DNA of 64,000 nucleotides from NCBI GenBank assembly GCA_035253585.1, contig DATFBY010000138.1:1-64000 (forward strand). The letters run 5' to 3'. The number at the start of each line of letters is the position of its first letter. Position 1 is the stretch's first letter. Shown here piece by piece: positions 51,105 through 59,695 of the stretch. Below the pieces are notes generated by a model. That model saw only the letters and a program-made list of their open reading frames with translations, did no database searches and had not been told where the DNA came from. This DNA comes from DATFBY01 sp035253585 (GTDB taxonomy: Bacteria > Gemmatimonadota > Gemmatimonadetes > Gemmatimonadales > Gemmatimonadaceae). The translations under genes were made by a program, and so were the position numbers.

Positions 51105-51881
51105 ATGTTCCCAATCAGCGACAATCTTCCGACGCTCCGGCCGCCGATCGTTACTTGGCTGATCCTGGCCGGCATGTGGGTCACGTGGCTGCTCATCGAG
51201 CGTGCCGGCTTGGACCCGCTGGCGCTCATCACGGCCGTGTGCAACTACGGGATGGTCCCCGGCGAGATAACTGGGCGCGCTCCGCTCGGGCAGGCGGTGC
51301 CGGTGGGGGAGGGAGTCGCGTGCGTCGTCGACAACGAGCCGGTGAACACCCTGACTCCTCTCACGTCGATGTTCCTCCACGGCGGGTGGGGACACATCAT
51401 CGGCAACTCGCTCTTCCTCTGGGTGTTCGGCAACAACGTCGAAGACAGTATGGGACACGTGCGGTACGTGGTGTTCTATCTGTTGTGCGGACTGGCCGCA
51501 GCGGCAGCGCACGTGCTGGTAACGCCGGGCTCGCCGATCCCCACGGTCGGCGCGTCAGGGGCAATCTCGGGGGTGCTGGGTGCGTATCTGCTCCTGTATC
51601 CGCGAGCGAAGGTGAACATGCTCTTCATCCTGTTTTTCATCTTCGTGCGGCCGATCCCGGCGTTCATCGTCCTGCTGTACTGGTTCGTGATCCAGGTGAT
51701 CACCGGACTGCCCGAGCTGATGGCGGTGCGGCCGGAGGTGTCAGGCGGTGTGGCGGTGTGGGCGCACGTCGGCGGCTTCGTGGCCGGTGTCGTGTTGGTG
51801 AAGCTCTTCGCCAATCCGCGGCTGGTTGCCCAGCATCAAGCGGCGCACGCGGCACAACATGGGTACCTGTGGCGCCGATGA
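51105..51881 (+). CDS. Rhomboid family intramembrane serine protease
   Basis: A 258-residue membrane protease with about six helices. The catalytic Ser is in VGASGAISGVLGAY (about 145-158) and the catalytic His in AHVGGFVAG (about 222-230). The family segments HGGWGHIIGNSLFLWVFGNN (about 92-111) and EDSMGHVRY follow the expected order. Rhomboids cut substrates inside or near membrane helices. The stop overlaps the ATG of a HExxH lipoprotein gene, so the two may act together. It is divergent from dnaK across 221 bp. Confidence 0.93.
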   Translation: MFPISDNLPTLRPPIVTWLILAGMWVTWLLIERAGLDPLALITAVCNYGMVPGEITGRAPLGQAVPVGEGVACVVDNEPVNTLTPLTSMFLHGGWGHIIGNSLFLWVFGNNVEDSMGHVRYVVFYLLCGLAAAAAHVLVTPGSPIPTVGASGAISGVLGAYLLLYPRAKVNMLFILFFIFVRPIPAFIVLLYWFVIQVITGLPELMAVRPEVSGGVAVWAHVGGFVAGVVLVKLFANPRLVAQHQAAHAAQHGYLWRR

Positions 51882-52525
51882 AGACGAGCGCACTAGCGTC
51901 TTTCTCGCTGCTCTTGATGGCCTGTGTCGGAACGTCGAGCGCACCCAGCAGTGTGGCGATCGCTCAGTCCCCGGCGGAGCTCGAGATCGAGCTGGCAAAT
52001 GACGGCGACGAGGAGCAGCGAGCGCGGGAGCAGCTTCGGCGCATCGTTCGCAACTTCGATCTCTCGCCGTGGCTCTTCACCCGCCGAGTGCGCGTCGAGG
52101 CGGGCGTCATTCCGCACAGTCACCCGGTGCTGACGGTCAACACGCGATATCTGGACAACGACACCGCGCAGGTAGCGACGTTCGTGCACGAGCAGCTTCA
52201 CTGGTTCTTCGTCGAGCACGAGTCGCGTACCGATTCGGCGATGGCCGAGCTGGCGCGGCGGTACCCCGACGCACCCGATCGTCCGCCGGAGGGTGCTCGC
52301 AACAAGCACAGCACGTATCTCCACCTCCTCGTATGCACGCTCGAGTACGACGCGATGCGAGCCATGGTCGGCGATGAAGGTGCGCGCCGTACACTGGGCG
52401 GATGGCGTCACTATCGATGGGTGTACAGGACGGTATTGGAACAGCCCGACTCGATCCGCCGTGTGTTGCGCGCCCATGGGCTCGATGCCCCTCGTGCCGG
52501 ACGCAACGGTAGCTCCCGCGACTGA
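51878..52525 (+). CDS. Putative exported HExxH protein
   Basis: A 215-residue protein with an N-terminal lipoprotein-like signal (SLLLMAC, about 10-16). A possible zinc-protease motif, HEQLHWFF, lies in FVHEQLHWFFVEHES (about 107-121). A candidate third ligand is in LEYDAMRAM (about 158-166). I recognise no named family. It is translationally coupled to the rhomboid gene (ATGA overlap). A metallohydrolase activity is inferred only from the motif. Confidence 0.65.
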   Translation: MKTSALASFSLLLMACVGTSSAPSSVAIAQSPAELEIELANDGDEEQRAREQLRRIVRNFDLSPWLFTRRVRVEAGVIPHSHPVLTVNTRYLDNDTAQVATFVHEQLHWFFVEHESRTDSAMAELARRYPDAPDRPPEGARNKHSTYLHLLVCTLEYDAMRAMVGDEGARRTLGGWRHYRWVYRTVLEQPDSIRRVLRAHGLDAPRAGRNGSSRD

Positions 52526-52570
52526 GCCGCGACGTTTGCGGCTCCTTTCTTGGTCCCGTATCTTCCCGCC

Positions 52571-52864
52571 GTGCATCTCGCCCGGGTGATCGGTCGCGTC
52601 GTGGCCACGGTGAAGCAGGACACGCTGGCCACGGTGACGCTGCAGTGGATCCAACCCATTCGCGCCGACGGCCGCTCCACGGGGAAGCCGCTGGTTGCGG
52701 TCGACCGCATCGGAGTCGGTCCCGGCGAATCCATCTACTATGTGACGGCGCGCGAAGCCTCACTCACGCTCGACAATCCCTTTGCGGCGGTCGATGCGGG
52801 CATCGTCGGCCGCGTCGACTGGGCGATCGTCGACGGCAAACGCACCCTCGAGGACGGACGCTGA
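52571..52864 (+). CDS. Bacterial microcompartment vertex protein (EutN/CcmL, BMC-P), copy 1
   Basis: A 97-residue pentameric shell-vertex protein. It begins with the HLARVIGRVVAT strand and has KPLVAVDRIGVGPGESIYYV (about 40-59) followed by FAAVDAGIVGRVDWAIVDG (about 72-90), all standard for EutN/CcmL. The GTG start was chosen because conserved sequence begins there; a TTG lies 7 codons upstream. A second BMC-P gene begins 1 bp after the stop. No BMC-H or BMC-T hexamer gene is in the window. Confidence 0.9.
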   Translation: MHLARVIGRVVATVKQDTLATVTLQWIQPIRADGRSTGKPLVAVDRIGVGPGESIYYVTAREASLTLDNPFAAVDAGIVGRVDWAIVDGKRTLEDGR

Positions 52865-52865
52865 C

Positions 52866-53171
52866 GTGTTCATCGCGCGCGTAGTCGGCGAGGTGGTCTC
52901 CAGCCATCGTCACGATAACCTCGGGGGACACAAACTCCTCCTCGTTCGCCGCCTCGATCTCGACGACAAGGAGGACGGCGGCGAAGTGATCGCGCTCGAC
53001 GTCATCGGCGTGGGCGAAGGTGAGCGCGTCCTCGTCGTGCAGGAAGGCGGCTCGGCCCGAACCCTGTACAACGATCAGAAGATTCCGGTGCAGGCGGTGG
53101 TGGTTGGGGTGATTGATGAGGTGGAGCTGGATCGGGAAGCGGGAAGCGGGAAGCGGGAAGCGAAGTCGTGA
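52866..53171 (+). CDS. Bacterial microcompartment vertex protein (EutN/CcmL, BMC-P), copy 2
   Basis: A 101-residue BMC-P protein: FIARVVGEVVSSHRHDNLGG at the start, LDVIGVGEGERVLVVQEGGS (about 44-63), and IPVQAVVVGVIDEVEL near the end. The C-terminal tail (REAGSGKREAKS) is translated from the left arm of heptad repeat F and is not part of the fold. The GTG start is 1 bp after the previous gene. Its stop overlaps the GTG of deoC, coupling the shell protein to an aldolase that could be the encapsulated enzyme. Confidence 0.9.
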   Translation: MFIARVVGEVVSSHRHDNLGGHKLLLVRRLDLDDKEDGGEVIALDVIGVGEGERVLVVQEGGSARTLYNDQKIPVQAVVVGVIDEVELDREAGSGKREAKS

Positions 53172-53316
53172 CGGAGATCAATCGACTGGCGCAGCGGATC
53201 GCCGAAGAGCTCGCTAGGCGCGACGTCGCGCGTAGCGCGCTGGCGAGCTCGTCGGGCGCAGTGAGTACCTCGCCCGCGCCCGCATCCGCTTCCCGCTTCC
53301 CGCTTCCCGCTTCCCG
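53133..53316. repeat. Heptad inverted repeat F (unit GGGAAGC) inside coding sequence
   Basis: Perfectly complementary 30-bp arms at 53133-53162 and 53287-53316, each four GGGAAGC units bracketed by CG, separated by 124 bp. The left arm is the 3' end of the second BMC-P gene. The right arm lies within the 5' part of deoC. Unlike the other elements, both arms are translated. Confidence 0.95.
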
Positions 53317-54076
53317 GTCTTCTCGCATCGCCGACTACATCGACCACACACTCCTCAAGCCCGAGGCGACGGCGGCGGAGATCGACAAGCTGTGTGACGA
53401 GGCGAAGGAGCATCGCTTCGCGGCGGTCTGTGTGAATCCGGTTTGGGTGGCGCGGTGCGTCGCGCGGCTCAAAGGGAGCGGAGTGAAAGTCGCCACCGTC
53501 ATCGGCTTCCCGTTAGGCGCCAGCATGCCGGAGATCAAAGCGGCGGAAGCGAAAGTCGCGGTAGAGCAGGGGGCCGACGAGCTCGACATGGTGGCGGCCA
53601 TCGGTCACATCAAGTCGGGCGACTGGCAGCACGTGGCGCGCGACATCGAGAGCGTCGTGCGCGCGGCATCGGGCCGCGTGGTCAAAGTGATTCTCGAGTC
53701 CGCGCTGCTTTCGCCGCTCGACATCGTGAAGGCGAGCGCCTTGGCACGTGAGATGGGCGCCGGGTTCGTGAAGACGAGCACGGGCTTCAGCGCCGCCGGT
53801 GGCGCGACGGCCGAAGCGGTGGCGCTCATGCGGCTGGCCGTCGGCGACGCGTTAGGCGTGAAAGCGTCCGGCGGCGTGCGCGATTGCGAGACGGCGCTGC
53901 GAATGATCGCGGCAGGCGCATCGCGCATCGGCACCTCGAGTGGTGTAGCGATGACGCAGTGTCTCGGACCCGGTCCGCTTCCATTGGCGGAGCTGCTCGC
54001 GGCGCCGCACGCGCACGGCGTTCGGTGTACCTCCGGCCAATGCTCCAGCGAGCCCGCCGCGGCCCAACCCTACTGA
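53168..54076 (+). CDS. deoC: Deoxyribose-phosphate aldolase with repeat-encoded N-terminal extension
   Basis: A 302-residue class I aldolase cleaving 2-deoxyribose-5-phosphate to glyceraldehyde-3-phosphate and acetaldehyde. The core starts at RIADYIDHTLLKPEA (about 55-69). It has VIGFPLG (about 113-119), the KVILESALL segment and the Schiff-base lysine in FVKTSTGFSAAGG (about 199-211). DeoC is usually about 220-260 residues. The first 54 residues are extra and include RFPLPASRSSR from heptad repeat F. No start codon lies between the repeat and the core, so translation must cross it; the extension could act as an encapsulation or targeting peptide. Confidence 0.92.
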   Translation: MTEINRLAQRIAEELARRDVARSALASSSGAVSTSPAPASASRFPLPASRSSRIADYIDHTLLKPEATAAEIDKLCDEAKEHRFAAVCVNPVWVARCVARLKGSGVKVATVIGFPLGASMPEIKAAEAKVAVEQGADELDMVAAIGHIKSGDWQHVARDIESVVRAASGRVVKVILESALLSPLDIVKASALAREMGAGFVKTSTGFSAAGGATAEAVALMRLAVGDALGVKASGGVRDCETALRMIAAGASRIGTSSGVAMTQCLGPGPLPLAELLAAPHAHGVRCTSGQCSSEPAAAQPY

Positions 54077-54112
54077 TCACACCCTACTGACCATTCGGCG
54101 ACCGAGGAGAGA

Positions 54113-54727
54113 GTGGTTCGCATCATTCCGCGGGATGAAGGATTCTTCGAAATGTTCGCCGAGCTCGCCAAGCGGCTCACGGCGTCGTCGCGGCTCCTAC
54201 ACCAGCTCTTTGCCGAGCCCCATCGCCTCCACGATCACGTCAGCGCGATCAAGACGTTGGAGCACGAGGCCGACAACATTACGCACGAGATCGTGCTGCG
54301 TATCGACCGCAGCTTCGTGACGCCGATCGACCGCGAGGACATTCACCTGCTGGCCTCGCAGCTGGACACCGCCATCGATCTGATCGACGGCACGGCGCGG
54401 CGCGCGCAGATGTTTCACATCGGGATGACCCGTGAGCCGGCAATCAAGCTGACCGATGTGCTGATCCGCGCCAGCGATGCGATCCAGAGTGCCGTCGGCC
54501 AGATCAAGAAGACCAAGGTCGTGACCGAGCGAGCGCGCGAGGTCAAGCGCCTCGAGGAAGAGGGAGACGCCATTTATCACGTGGCGGTGGGAGAGCTCTT
54601 CGACGGCTCGCCCGATCCGCTCGAGGTGATCAAGTGGAAGGATCTCTACGACACGATCGAGGACGCCCTGGACAAGTGCGAGGACGTGGCCAACGTCCTG
54701 GAGAGTGTCTCCCTCAAGCACGCCTGA
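54113..54727 (+). CDS. DUF47/PhoU-like phosphate transport accessory protein
   Basis: A 204-residue all-helical DUF47 (YkaA-type) protein, the usual partner of PiT transporters. Features include FFEMFAELAKRLTASSRLLH (about 11-30), EHEADNITHEIVLRI (about 50-64), and REDIHLLASQLDTAIDLID (about 73-91). The GTG start has GAGGAGAGA about 5 bases upstream. The PiT gene begins 5 bp after its stop. It probably modulates phosphate uptake. Confidence 0.9.
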   Translation: MVRIIPRDEGFFEMFAELAKRLTASSRLLHQLFAEPHRLHDHVSAIKTLEHEADNITHEIVLRIDRSFVTPIDREDIHLLASQLDTAIDLIDGTARRAQMFHIGMTREPAIKLTDVLIRASDAIQSAVGQIKKTKVVTERAREVKRLEEEGDAIYHVAVGELFDGSPDPLEVIKWKDLYDTIEDALDKCEDVANVLESVSLKHA

Positions 54728-54732
54728 CGACT

Positions 54733-55767
54733 GTGGTCTCGTACATCATCGTCATCGTCGCGGTCGCCTTCATCTTCGATTTCATCAACGGCTTCCACGA
54801 CTCGGCGAATTCGATCGCCACCGTCGTCGGCACTCGCGTGCTTCACCCTCTGGCAGCTGTCGTATGGGCGGCGACGTTCAACTTCGTCGCGCTGTTCACC
54901 GTCGGCACTGCCGTTGCCAAGACCGTCGGCAGCGGACTGATCGACGTCAGCTTCGTCGACCCGAACGTGATCCTCGGCGGACTGCTCGGCGCGATCATCT
55001 GGAATCTCATCACCTGGTTTTTCGGACTGCCTTCCAGCTCCTCGCATGCGCTGATCGGCGGTTATGCGGGCGCCGCCGTCGCCAAGGCCGGATTTGCGGC
55101 GATCATACCTTCCGGTTGGACGAAGACGCTGACCTTCATCGTACTTTCTCCGCTCATCGGCCTGATCCTGGGCGGGACGTTGATGCTCCTCGTCTTCTGG
55201 ATTTTTCAGCGCACACCACCGGGGAAGGTTGACCGGATTTTTCGTGTCGGACAGTTGGCCAGCTCGGCGCTCTTCTCACTGTCGCACGGCGCCAACGACG
55301 CGCAGAAGACGATGGGCATTATCGTCGGCCTGCTGGTAGCATCGCAGGAGATCTTTGCCGGAGAAACCGGATTCTTGCGGCATCTCCATGTGACCGACAC
55401 GTCGCGGATCCCGTATTGGGTGGAGATCGGTGCGTACACCATGATCTCGTTAGGCACGTTGTTCGGCGGCTGGCGGATCATCCACACCATGGGATCGCGG
55501 ATTACGAAGCTTCGCCCGGTCGGCGGCTTCTGCGCCGAGACTGGCGGAGCGTTGAGCATCCTCATCGCGACGCGATTCGGTGTGCCGGTCAGCACGACGC
55601 ACGCGATCACCGGCGCGATCGTTGGAGTAGGCGCGATGAACCGCGTCTCGGCGGTGCGGTGGGGGGTCGCCGGTCGGATTGTGTGGGCGTGGGTCCTGAC
55701 GATCCCAGCGTCCGCGGCGGTGGCTTCGATCGTGTGGTTGGCCCTCAGCAGGCTGATTCAACTGTAA
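54733..55767 (+). CDS. Inorganic phosphate transporter, PiT family
   Basis: A 344-residue symporter. Both PiT signature repeats are visible: FINGFHDSANSIATVVGT (about 16-33) near the N-terminus and LSHGANDAQKTMGIIVG (about 184-200) in the middle. The substrate-loop GLPSSSSHALIGGYAGAAVA lies at about 97-116 and VPVSTTHAITGAIVGVGA at about 281-298. About ten helices are predicted. GTG 54733 is the first reasonable start after the DUF47 stop; an upstream open frame overlaps that gene and was rejected. Confidence 0.92.
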   Translation: MVSYIIVIVAVAFIFDFINGFHDSANSIATVVGTRVLHPLAAVVWAATFNFVALFTVGTAVAKTVGSGLIDVSFVDPNVILGGLLGAIIWNLITWFFGLPSSSSHALIGGYAGAAVAKAGFAAIIPSGWTKTLTFIVLSPLIGLILGGTLMLLVFWIFQRTPPGKVDRIFRVGQLASSALFSLSHGANDAQKTMGIIVGLLVASQEIFAGETGFLRHLHVTDTSRIPYWVEIGAYTMISLGTLFGGWRIIHTMGSRITKLRPVGGFCAETGGALSILIATRFGVPVSTTHAITGAIVGVGAMNRVSAVRWGVAGRIVWAWVLTIPASAAVASIVWLALSRLIQL

Positions 55768-55771
55768 GTCA

Positions 55772-55800
55772 AGAGCAGAACGCTCGTTCGAGCGCTCTTT
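55772..55800 (+). terminator. Possible terminator after the PiT gene
   Basis: CGCTCGTTCGAGCG (55781-55794) is a perfect short hairpin, flanked by complementary AGAG and CTCT and followed by TTTCGTT, shortly after the transporter stop codon. The stem is short, so this is a weak call. It sits in the 141-bp gap before ppk, which otherwise shows no gene. Confidence 0.4.
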
Positions 55801-55908
55801 CGTTACGAAATGTGGGGCGGTGGCGGGACGGAAATACTGGTAAATTGAGAGGAGATTGGTGAGCCGTCCGCGCCACGCCGGCCCGGGCGGTTTCCCGTTT
55901 CCTCGCCT

Positions 55909-58032
55909 ATGTCGGACCGGCTTCTCTCCCCATCGCTTTACATCAACCGCGAGCTGAGCTGGCTCGAGTTCAACGCGCGGGTATTGAACGAGGCGTTCGA
56001 TGCGCGGAATCCGCTGCTCGAGCGCCTCAAGTTCCTGTCGATCTTCAGCACCAATCTCGACGAGTTCTACATGGTGCGCGTGGCCGGACTTCGTCGGCAG
56101 GTGGCGGCGAACGTCACCGCAACCACGGCTGACGGTCTCACGCCAATCGAGCAGCTCGACGCGATCGATCGGCGTGTGCGCGAGCTGACCGCGCTCCAGC
56201 AGCGCTGTCTCACCGACGAGCTGCTGCCGAGGATGGCGGAGCACGGCATCAAACTCGTGGGGATGAACGATCTCCAGCCGCCTGAGTGGGCGTTGGTCGA
56301 CGCGTTCTTCGAGTCGCAGGTTTTCCCTGTGCTCACGCCACTCGCGGTCGACCCGGGGCACCCCTTTCCATACATCTCCAACCTCTCGCTCTCATTGGCA
56401 GTCGAGGTGCGCGATCCGGAGACCGGTGAGGACCATTTCGCGCGCGTGAAGGTGCCGAAAAGTCTACCGCGCTGGGTGTCCTTCGGTCGTCCGAACCACT
56501 TCGTGCCGTTGGAGCAGGTGATCGGCGCAAACCTCGGCGCACTCTTTCCGGGAATGGAGGTGCGCAACTGGCACGCGTTCCGAATCACGCGCAACTCCGA
56601 CATCGAGCTGGCTGACACCGACGAACCCGAAGATCTGCTCCAGACGATCGAGGAGCACGTTTTTCGGCGGCGCTTCGGCGAGGTGGTGCGGCTCGAGGTG
56701 CAGGACGAGACGCCCGAGGAGATGCAGGCGCTACTCATCGAGGAATTGCGTGACGATCGACTGCCGCCGACGGCGACGCTGAGTAGCCGCGATGTGCATC
56801 GCGTCGGACCGCTGCTCGAGTTCGGGGATCTCATGACGCTGGCGCAGATCGACATCCCGGAGCTGCGCGATCCGCCGCTAGTGCCGGTGACACCGGCGCC
56901 TTTCCGCGAGAATGGCGACTCGGTGTTCGACGCGATTCGGCGCGGAGACGTGCTCGTCCATCATCCGTTCGAATCCTTCGGCACGACGGTCGAGCACTTC
57001 CTCGAGAGCGCCGCGGAAGATCCGGATGTGCTGGCGATCAAGATGACGCTCTACCGCACGTCGGGCGACACGCCGGTGGTACGCGCGCTCACCGAGGCGG
57101 CGGAGCGCGGGAAGCAGGTGGTGGTGTTGGTGGAGCTCAAGGCGCGCTTCGACGAGGCGAACAACATCGCCTGGGCGCGCACGCTGGAGAGCGCCGGCGT
57201 GCACGTCGTGTACGGTCTGGTCGGCCTCAAGACGCACGCCAAGATCGCGCTCGTCGTCAGACGCGAAGCCGATGGCATCCGCCGCTACGTACACATCGGC
57301 AGCGGAAACTACAATTCGCGCACGGCGCGGATCTACACGGACTTCGGGCTGTTCACCTGCAACCCGTCGATCGGCGCCGATCTGACCGATCTGTTCAACT
57401 ATCTCACGGGCTTCTCGCGGCAGCGGCTGTTTCGCAAGCTGCTGGTGGCGCCGGGGAACATGCGCGAGCGCTTCCAGGAGCTCATCGCGCGCGAGACGGA
57501 GCACGCACGAGCGGGGCGGTCGGCCAGAATCATTGCGAAGATGAACGCCTTGACGGATGAGGAGATCATCCGATCGCTCTACGACGCGTCGTCGGCCGGA
57601 GTGGAGATCGACCTCATCGTGCGCGGCATCTGCGGGCTCCGGCCAGGCCTTCCGGGGATCAGCGATCGCATCCGGGTGACGAGCATCGTGGGACGGTTCC
57701 TCGAGCACTCGCGTCTCTGGTACTTTGCCAACGGCGGCGCAGAGGAGTTTTACGTCGGATCCACGGACTGGATGCAGCGCAGCTTCGTGCGGCGCGTCGA
57801 GGCGGTCGCTCCCGTGGAAAATCCCGAGCTCCATTCCCGGCTACATGCGCTGCTCGAAACGTACCTTCGTGACCAGCGACAGGCGTGGGAGCTGTCGGCA
57901 GACGGAACCTACACCCAGCGTGTGCCCACCGACTCGCAGCCAGGCTCGCACGTGGTGCTGCTGTCGGATCCGTGGGGGATGCCAAGACGACCAGCGGCGT
58001 CCCCAGCGACGCCGGGCATCCTGACTCGTTAG
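55909..58032 (+). CDS. ppk: Polyphosphate kinase 1
   Basis: A 707-residue PPK1. The N-terminal ELSWLEFNARVLNEA and FLSIFSTNLDEFYMVRV segments are typical of the family. The catalytic phospho-His is in KTHAKIALVVRR (about 441-452), with SGNYNSRTARIYTD following. The second His is in FLEHSRLWYF (about 594-603), then FYVGSTDWMQR. It makes polyphosphate from ATP reversibly. The TAG stop is within a GTTAGGC heptamer. The convergent ppx-like gene ends 6 bp away. Confidence 0.96.
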   Translation: MSDRLLSPSLYINRELSWLEFNARVLNEAFDARNPLLERLKFLSIFSTNLDEFYMVRVAGLRRQVAANVTATTADGLTPIEQLDAIDRRVRELTALQQRCLTDELLPRMAEHGIKLVGMNDLQPPEWALVDAFFESQVFPVLTPLAVDPGHPFPYISNLSLSLAVEVRDPETGEDHFARVKVPKSLPRWVSFGRPNHFVPLEQVIGANLGALFPGMEVRNWHAFRITRNSDIELADTDEPEDLLQTIEEHVFRRRFGEVVRLEVQDETPEEMQALLIEELRDDRLPPTATLSSRDVHRVGPLLEFGDLMTLAQIDIPELRDPPLVPVTPAPFRENGDSVFDAIRRGDVLVHHPFESFGTTVEHFLESAAEDPDVLAIKMTLYRTSGDTPVVRALTEAAERGKQVVVLVELKARFDEANNIAWARTLESAGVHVVYGLVGLKTHAKIALVVRREADGIRRYVHIGSGNYNSRTARIYTDFGLFTCNPSIGADLTDLFNYLTGFSRQRLFRKLLVAPGNMRERFQELIARETEHARAGRSARIIAKMNALTDEEIIRSLYDASSAGVEIDLIVRGICGLRPGLPGISDRIRVTSIVGRFLEHSRLWYFANGGAEEFYVGSTDWMQRSFVRRVEAVAPVENPELHSRLHALLETYLRDQRQAWELSADGTYTQRVPTDSQPGSHVVLLSDPWGMPRRPAASPATPGILTR

Positions 58033-58038
58033 GCAGCG

Positions 58039-59694
58039 TTAGTCGCCCGACTCGGCACGGGCGGGCGCGGACGCGGGCAGGTCGTCGACGCCGACCACAC
58101 CGCCCCCCGGGCTCACGATCTCAACCGGAACGTCCACCAGGTCGGCCAATAGATCCGCTTTGCGGTTGGCGCCCCATAGCTCCAGCCGCAGGCTCTGACC
58201 TGGCTCGCGCGGTACGGGCGTCAGCCGGAGGGAACGCTCGCTCCAGCGAACCTTGATCCGCTCCACGTTTCGCACGTGGCCCCGGTCGAAACCATCGGCA
58301 ACGCGCAAGATCGCGGCGAGGCGCTTGATGCGCTTCCGGGTCGCCTTGTCGAGAGCGCCGAAGTTCCCCTGCTTCTTTCTGGGTCCCTTTCCGCGATGGT
58401 ACCGCGCCACGTTGGCCACGACGACCTGCTCGGCCGGCGACATGCCTAACAACTCGGCGTGCAGCACGAGATAGTACGAGTGCTTGTGATGCTTGTCGTA
58501 GCTGATGTGGTAGCCGATGTCGTGCAGCAGCGCTGCATCGGCCAGCGTCTGGCGGTCCGAGGATGCGAGGCCCAGCCGCTCGCCTAACGAGTCGAAGAGC
58601 TGAAGCGCCAGCTCTTGGACGTGATGGGAGTGCGGCTCCTCGTAGTGACAGGCTTCGGCCAGCCGCCGCACCGACCGCCCACGGGCCTCGCCGGGGTTGG
58701 CGATCGCCGGCACGACGCGCGCCGTCTCGAGCAGCAGCCCCTCACGGATGCCGTATCCCGACACCGTCAGCTCGTGCGCATCGAGACGGGCCATCACCTC
58801 GGCAATCACCGCCACGCCCGCGACGATGATGTCGGCGCGTGCCATGTTGAGTCCCGGGAAGCGCTGCCGCTCGGCCAAGGTCGTGTCCTGCAGCGCATCG
58901 AGGATGTGCTCGAGATCCACACGTGAAACGCGCGTGCCGTGCACCGTCTGGGCGGTCACTATTTCCTGACGCGCCAGGTACATCCCCGCCAGATTCGTGA
59001 AGGTGCCGCCAGAACCGATCACCTTCGCCCCACGCCATTCGCGAGCGGGAAGCCGCACCCGCAGCGCTTCGCGCACGTGGCGACGCAAGGCGCGCACGTC
59101 GCGCCGCGAGCACTCCTGGCTCAGGAAACGCTCCGTGAGCCGAATGGCACCGAGCGGCAGCGACACGAGACGCTCGACCAGTCCGTCGGCGCTCAGCGCC
59201 AGCTCGAGGGAGCCGCCGCCAATGTCCACCACCGCCCACCGTCCCACGCCGAGGTCGAAGTGGGCGAGCGCGCTGCGATAGCCAAGCCGGGCTTCGTCGT
59301 CGCCTTCGAGAATGCGGACGCGGAGATTCGTTTCCTGCTGCACGAGATCGACGAACTCATCGGCGTTGCTGGCCTCACGCACGGCACTGGTGGCGACCGC
59401 TTCGACGCGGCTCGCGCCGTGGGCCCGGGCGAGCGTCGCCATGCGAAACACCGCGTCGGCCGCTCTTCGGATCGCGGCCGGGTCGAGCATCCCACTGATC
59501 TCGAGGCCAGCGCCGAGGCGCGGCGCGTCTTTCAGCTCGTCGATGACCCGGATGGTGCCTGACGAGTCGACGTCGGCGACGATGGCGCGGATCGAGTTGG
59601 AGCCGATGTCGATCGCCGCGACGCGCTCGACGGCGGGCGCGCGGTTCCCTTTCCGCAGTGGAATGACCTTGGTACTCTCTCCGCGTTTCGCCAT
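58039..59694 (-). CDS. ppx: Exopolyphosphatase/GppA family phosphatase
   Basis: A 551-residue Ppx/GppA protein. The ASKHA phosphatase core has AAIDIGSNSIRAIVADVD (about 24-41), VVDIGGGSLELALS (about 158-171) and IGSGGTFTNLAGMY (about 235-248). The C-terminal HD-like domain has ALLHDIGYHISYDKHHKHSY near 405-424. The start was set at ATG 59694 (MAKRGESTKV), as the upstream open part overlaps phoU. It hydrolyses polyphosphate and/or pppGpp. It is convergent with ppk and co-oriented with phoU/pst, linking polyphosphate turnover to phosphate sensing. Confidence 0.93.
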   Translation of the reverse strand: MAKRGESTKVIPLRKGNRAPAVERVAAIDIGSNSIRAIVADVDSSGTIRVIDELKDAPRLGAGLEISGMLDPAAIRRAADAVFRMATLARAHGASRVEAVATSAVREASNADEFVDLVQQETNLRVRILEGDDEARLGYRSALAHFDLGVGRWAVVDIGGGSLELALSADGLVERLVSLPLGAIRLTERFLSQECSRRDVRALRRHVREALRVRLPAREWRGAKVIGSGGTFTNLAGMYLARQEIVTAQTVHGTRVSRVDLEHILDALQDTTLAERQRFPGLNMARADIIVAGVAVIAEVMARLDAHELTVSGYGIREGLLLETARVVPAIANPGEARGRSVRRLAEACHYEEPHSHHVQELALQLFDSLGERLGLASSDRQTLADAALLHDIGYHISYDKHHKHSYYLVLHAELLGMSPAEQVVVANVARYHRGKGPRKKQGNFGALDKATRKRIKRLAAILRVADGFDRGHVRNVERIKVRWSERSLRLTPVPREPGQSLRLELWGANRKADLLADLVDVPVEIVSPGGGVVGVDDLPASAPARAESGD

Positions 59695-59695
59695 G

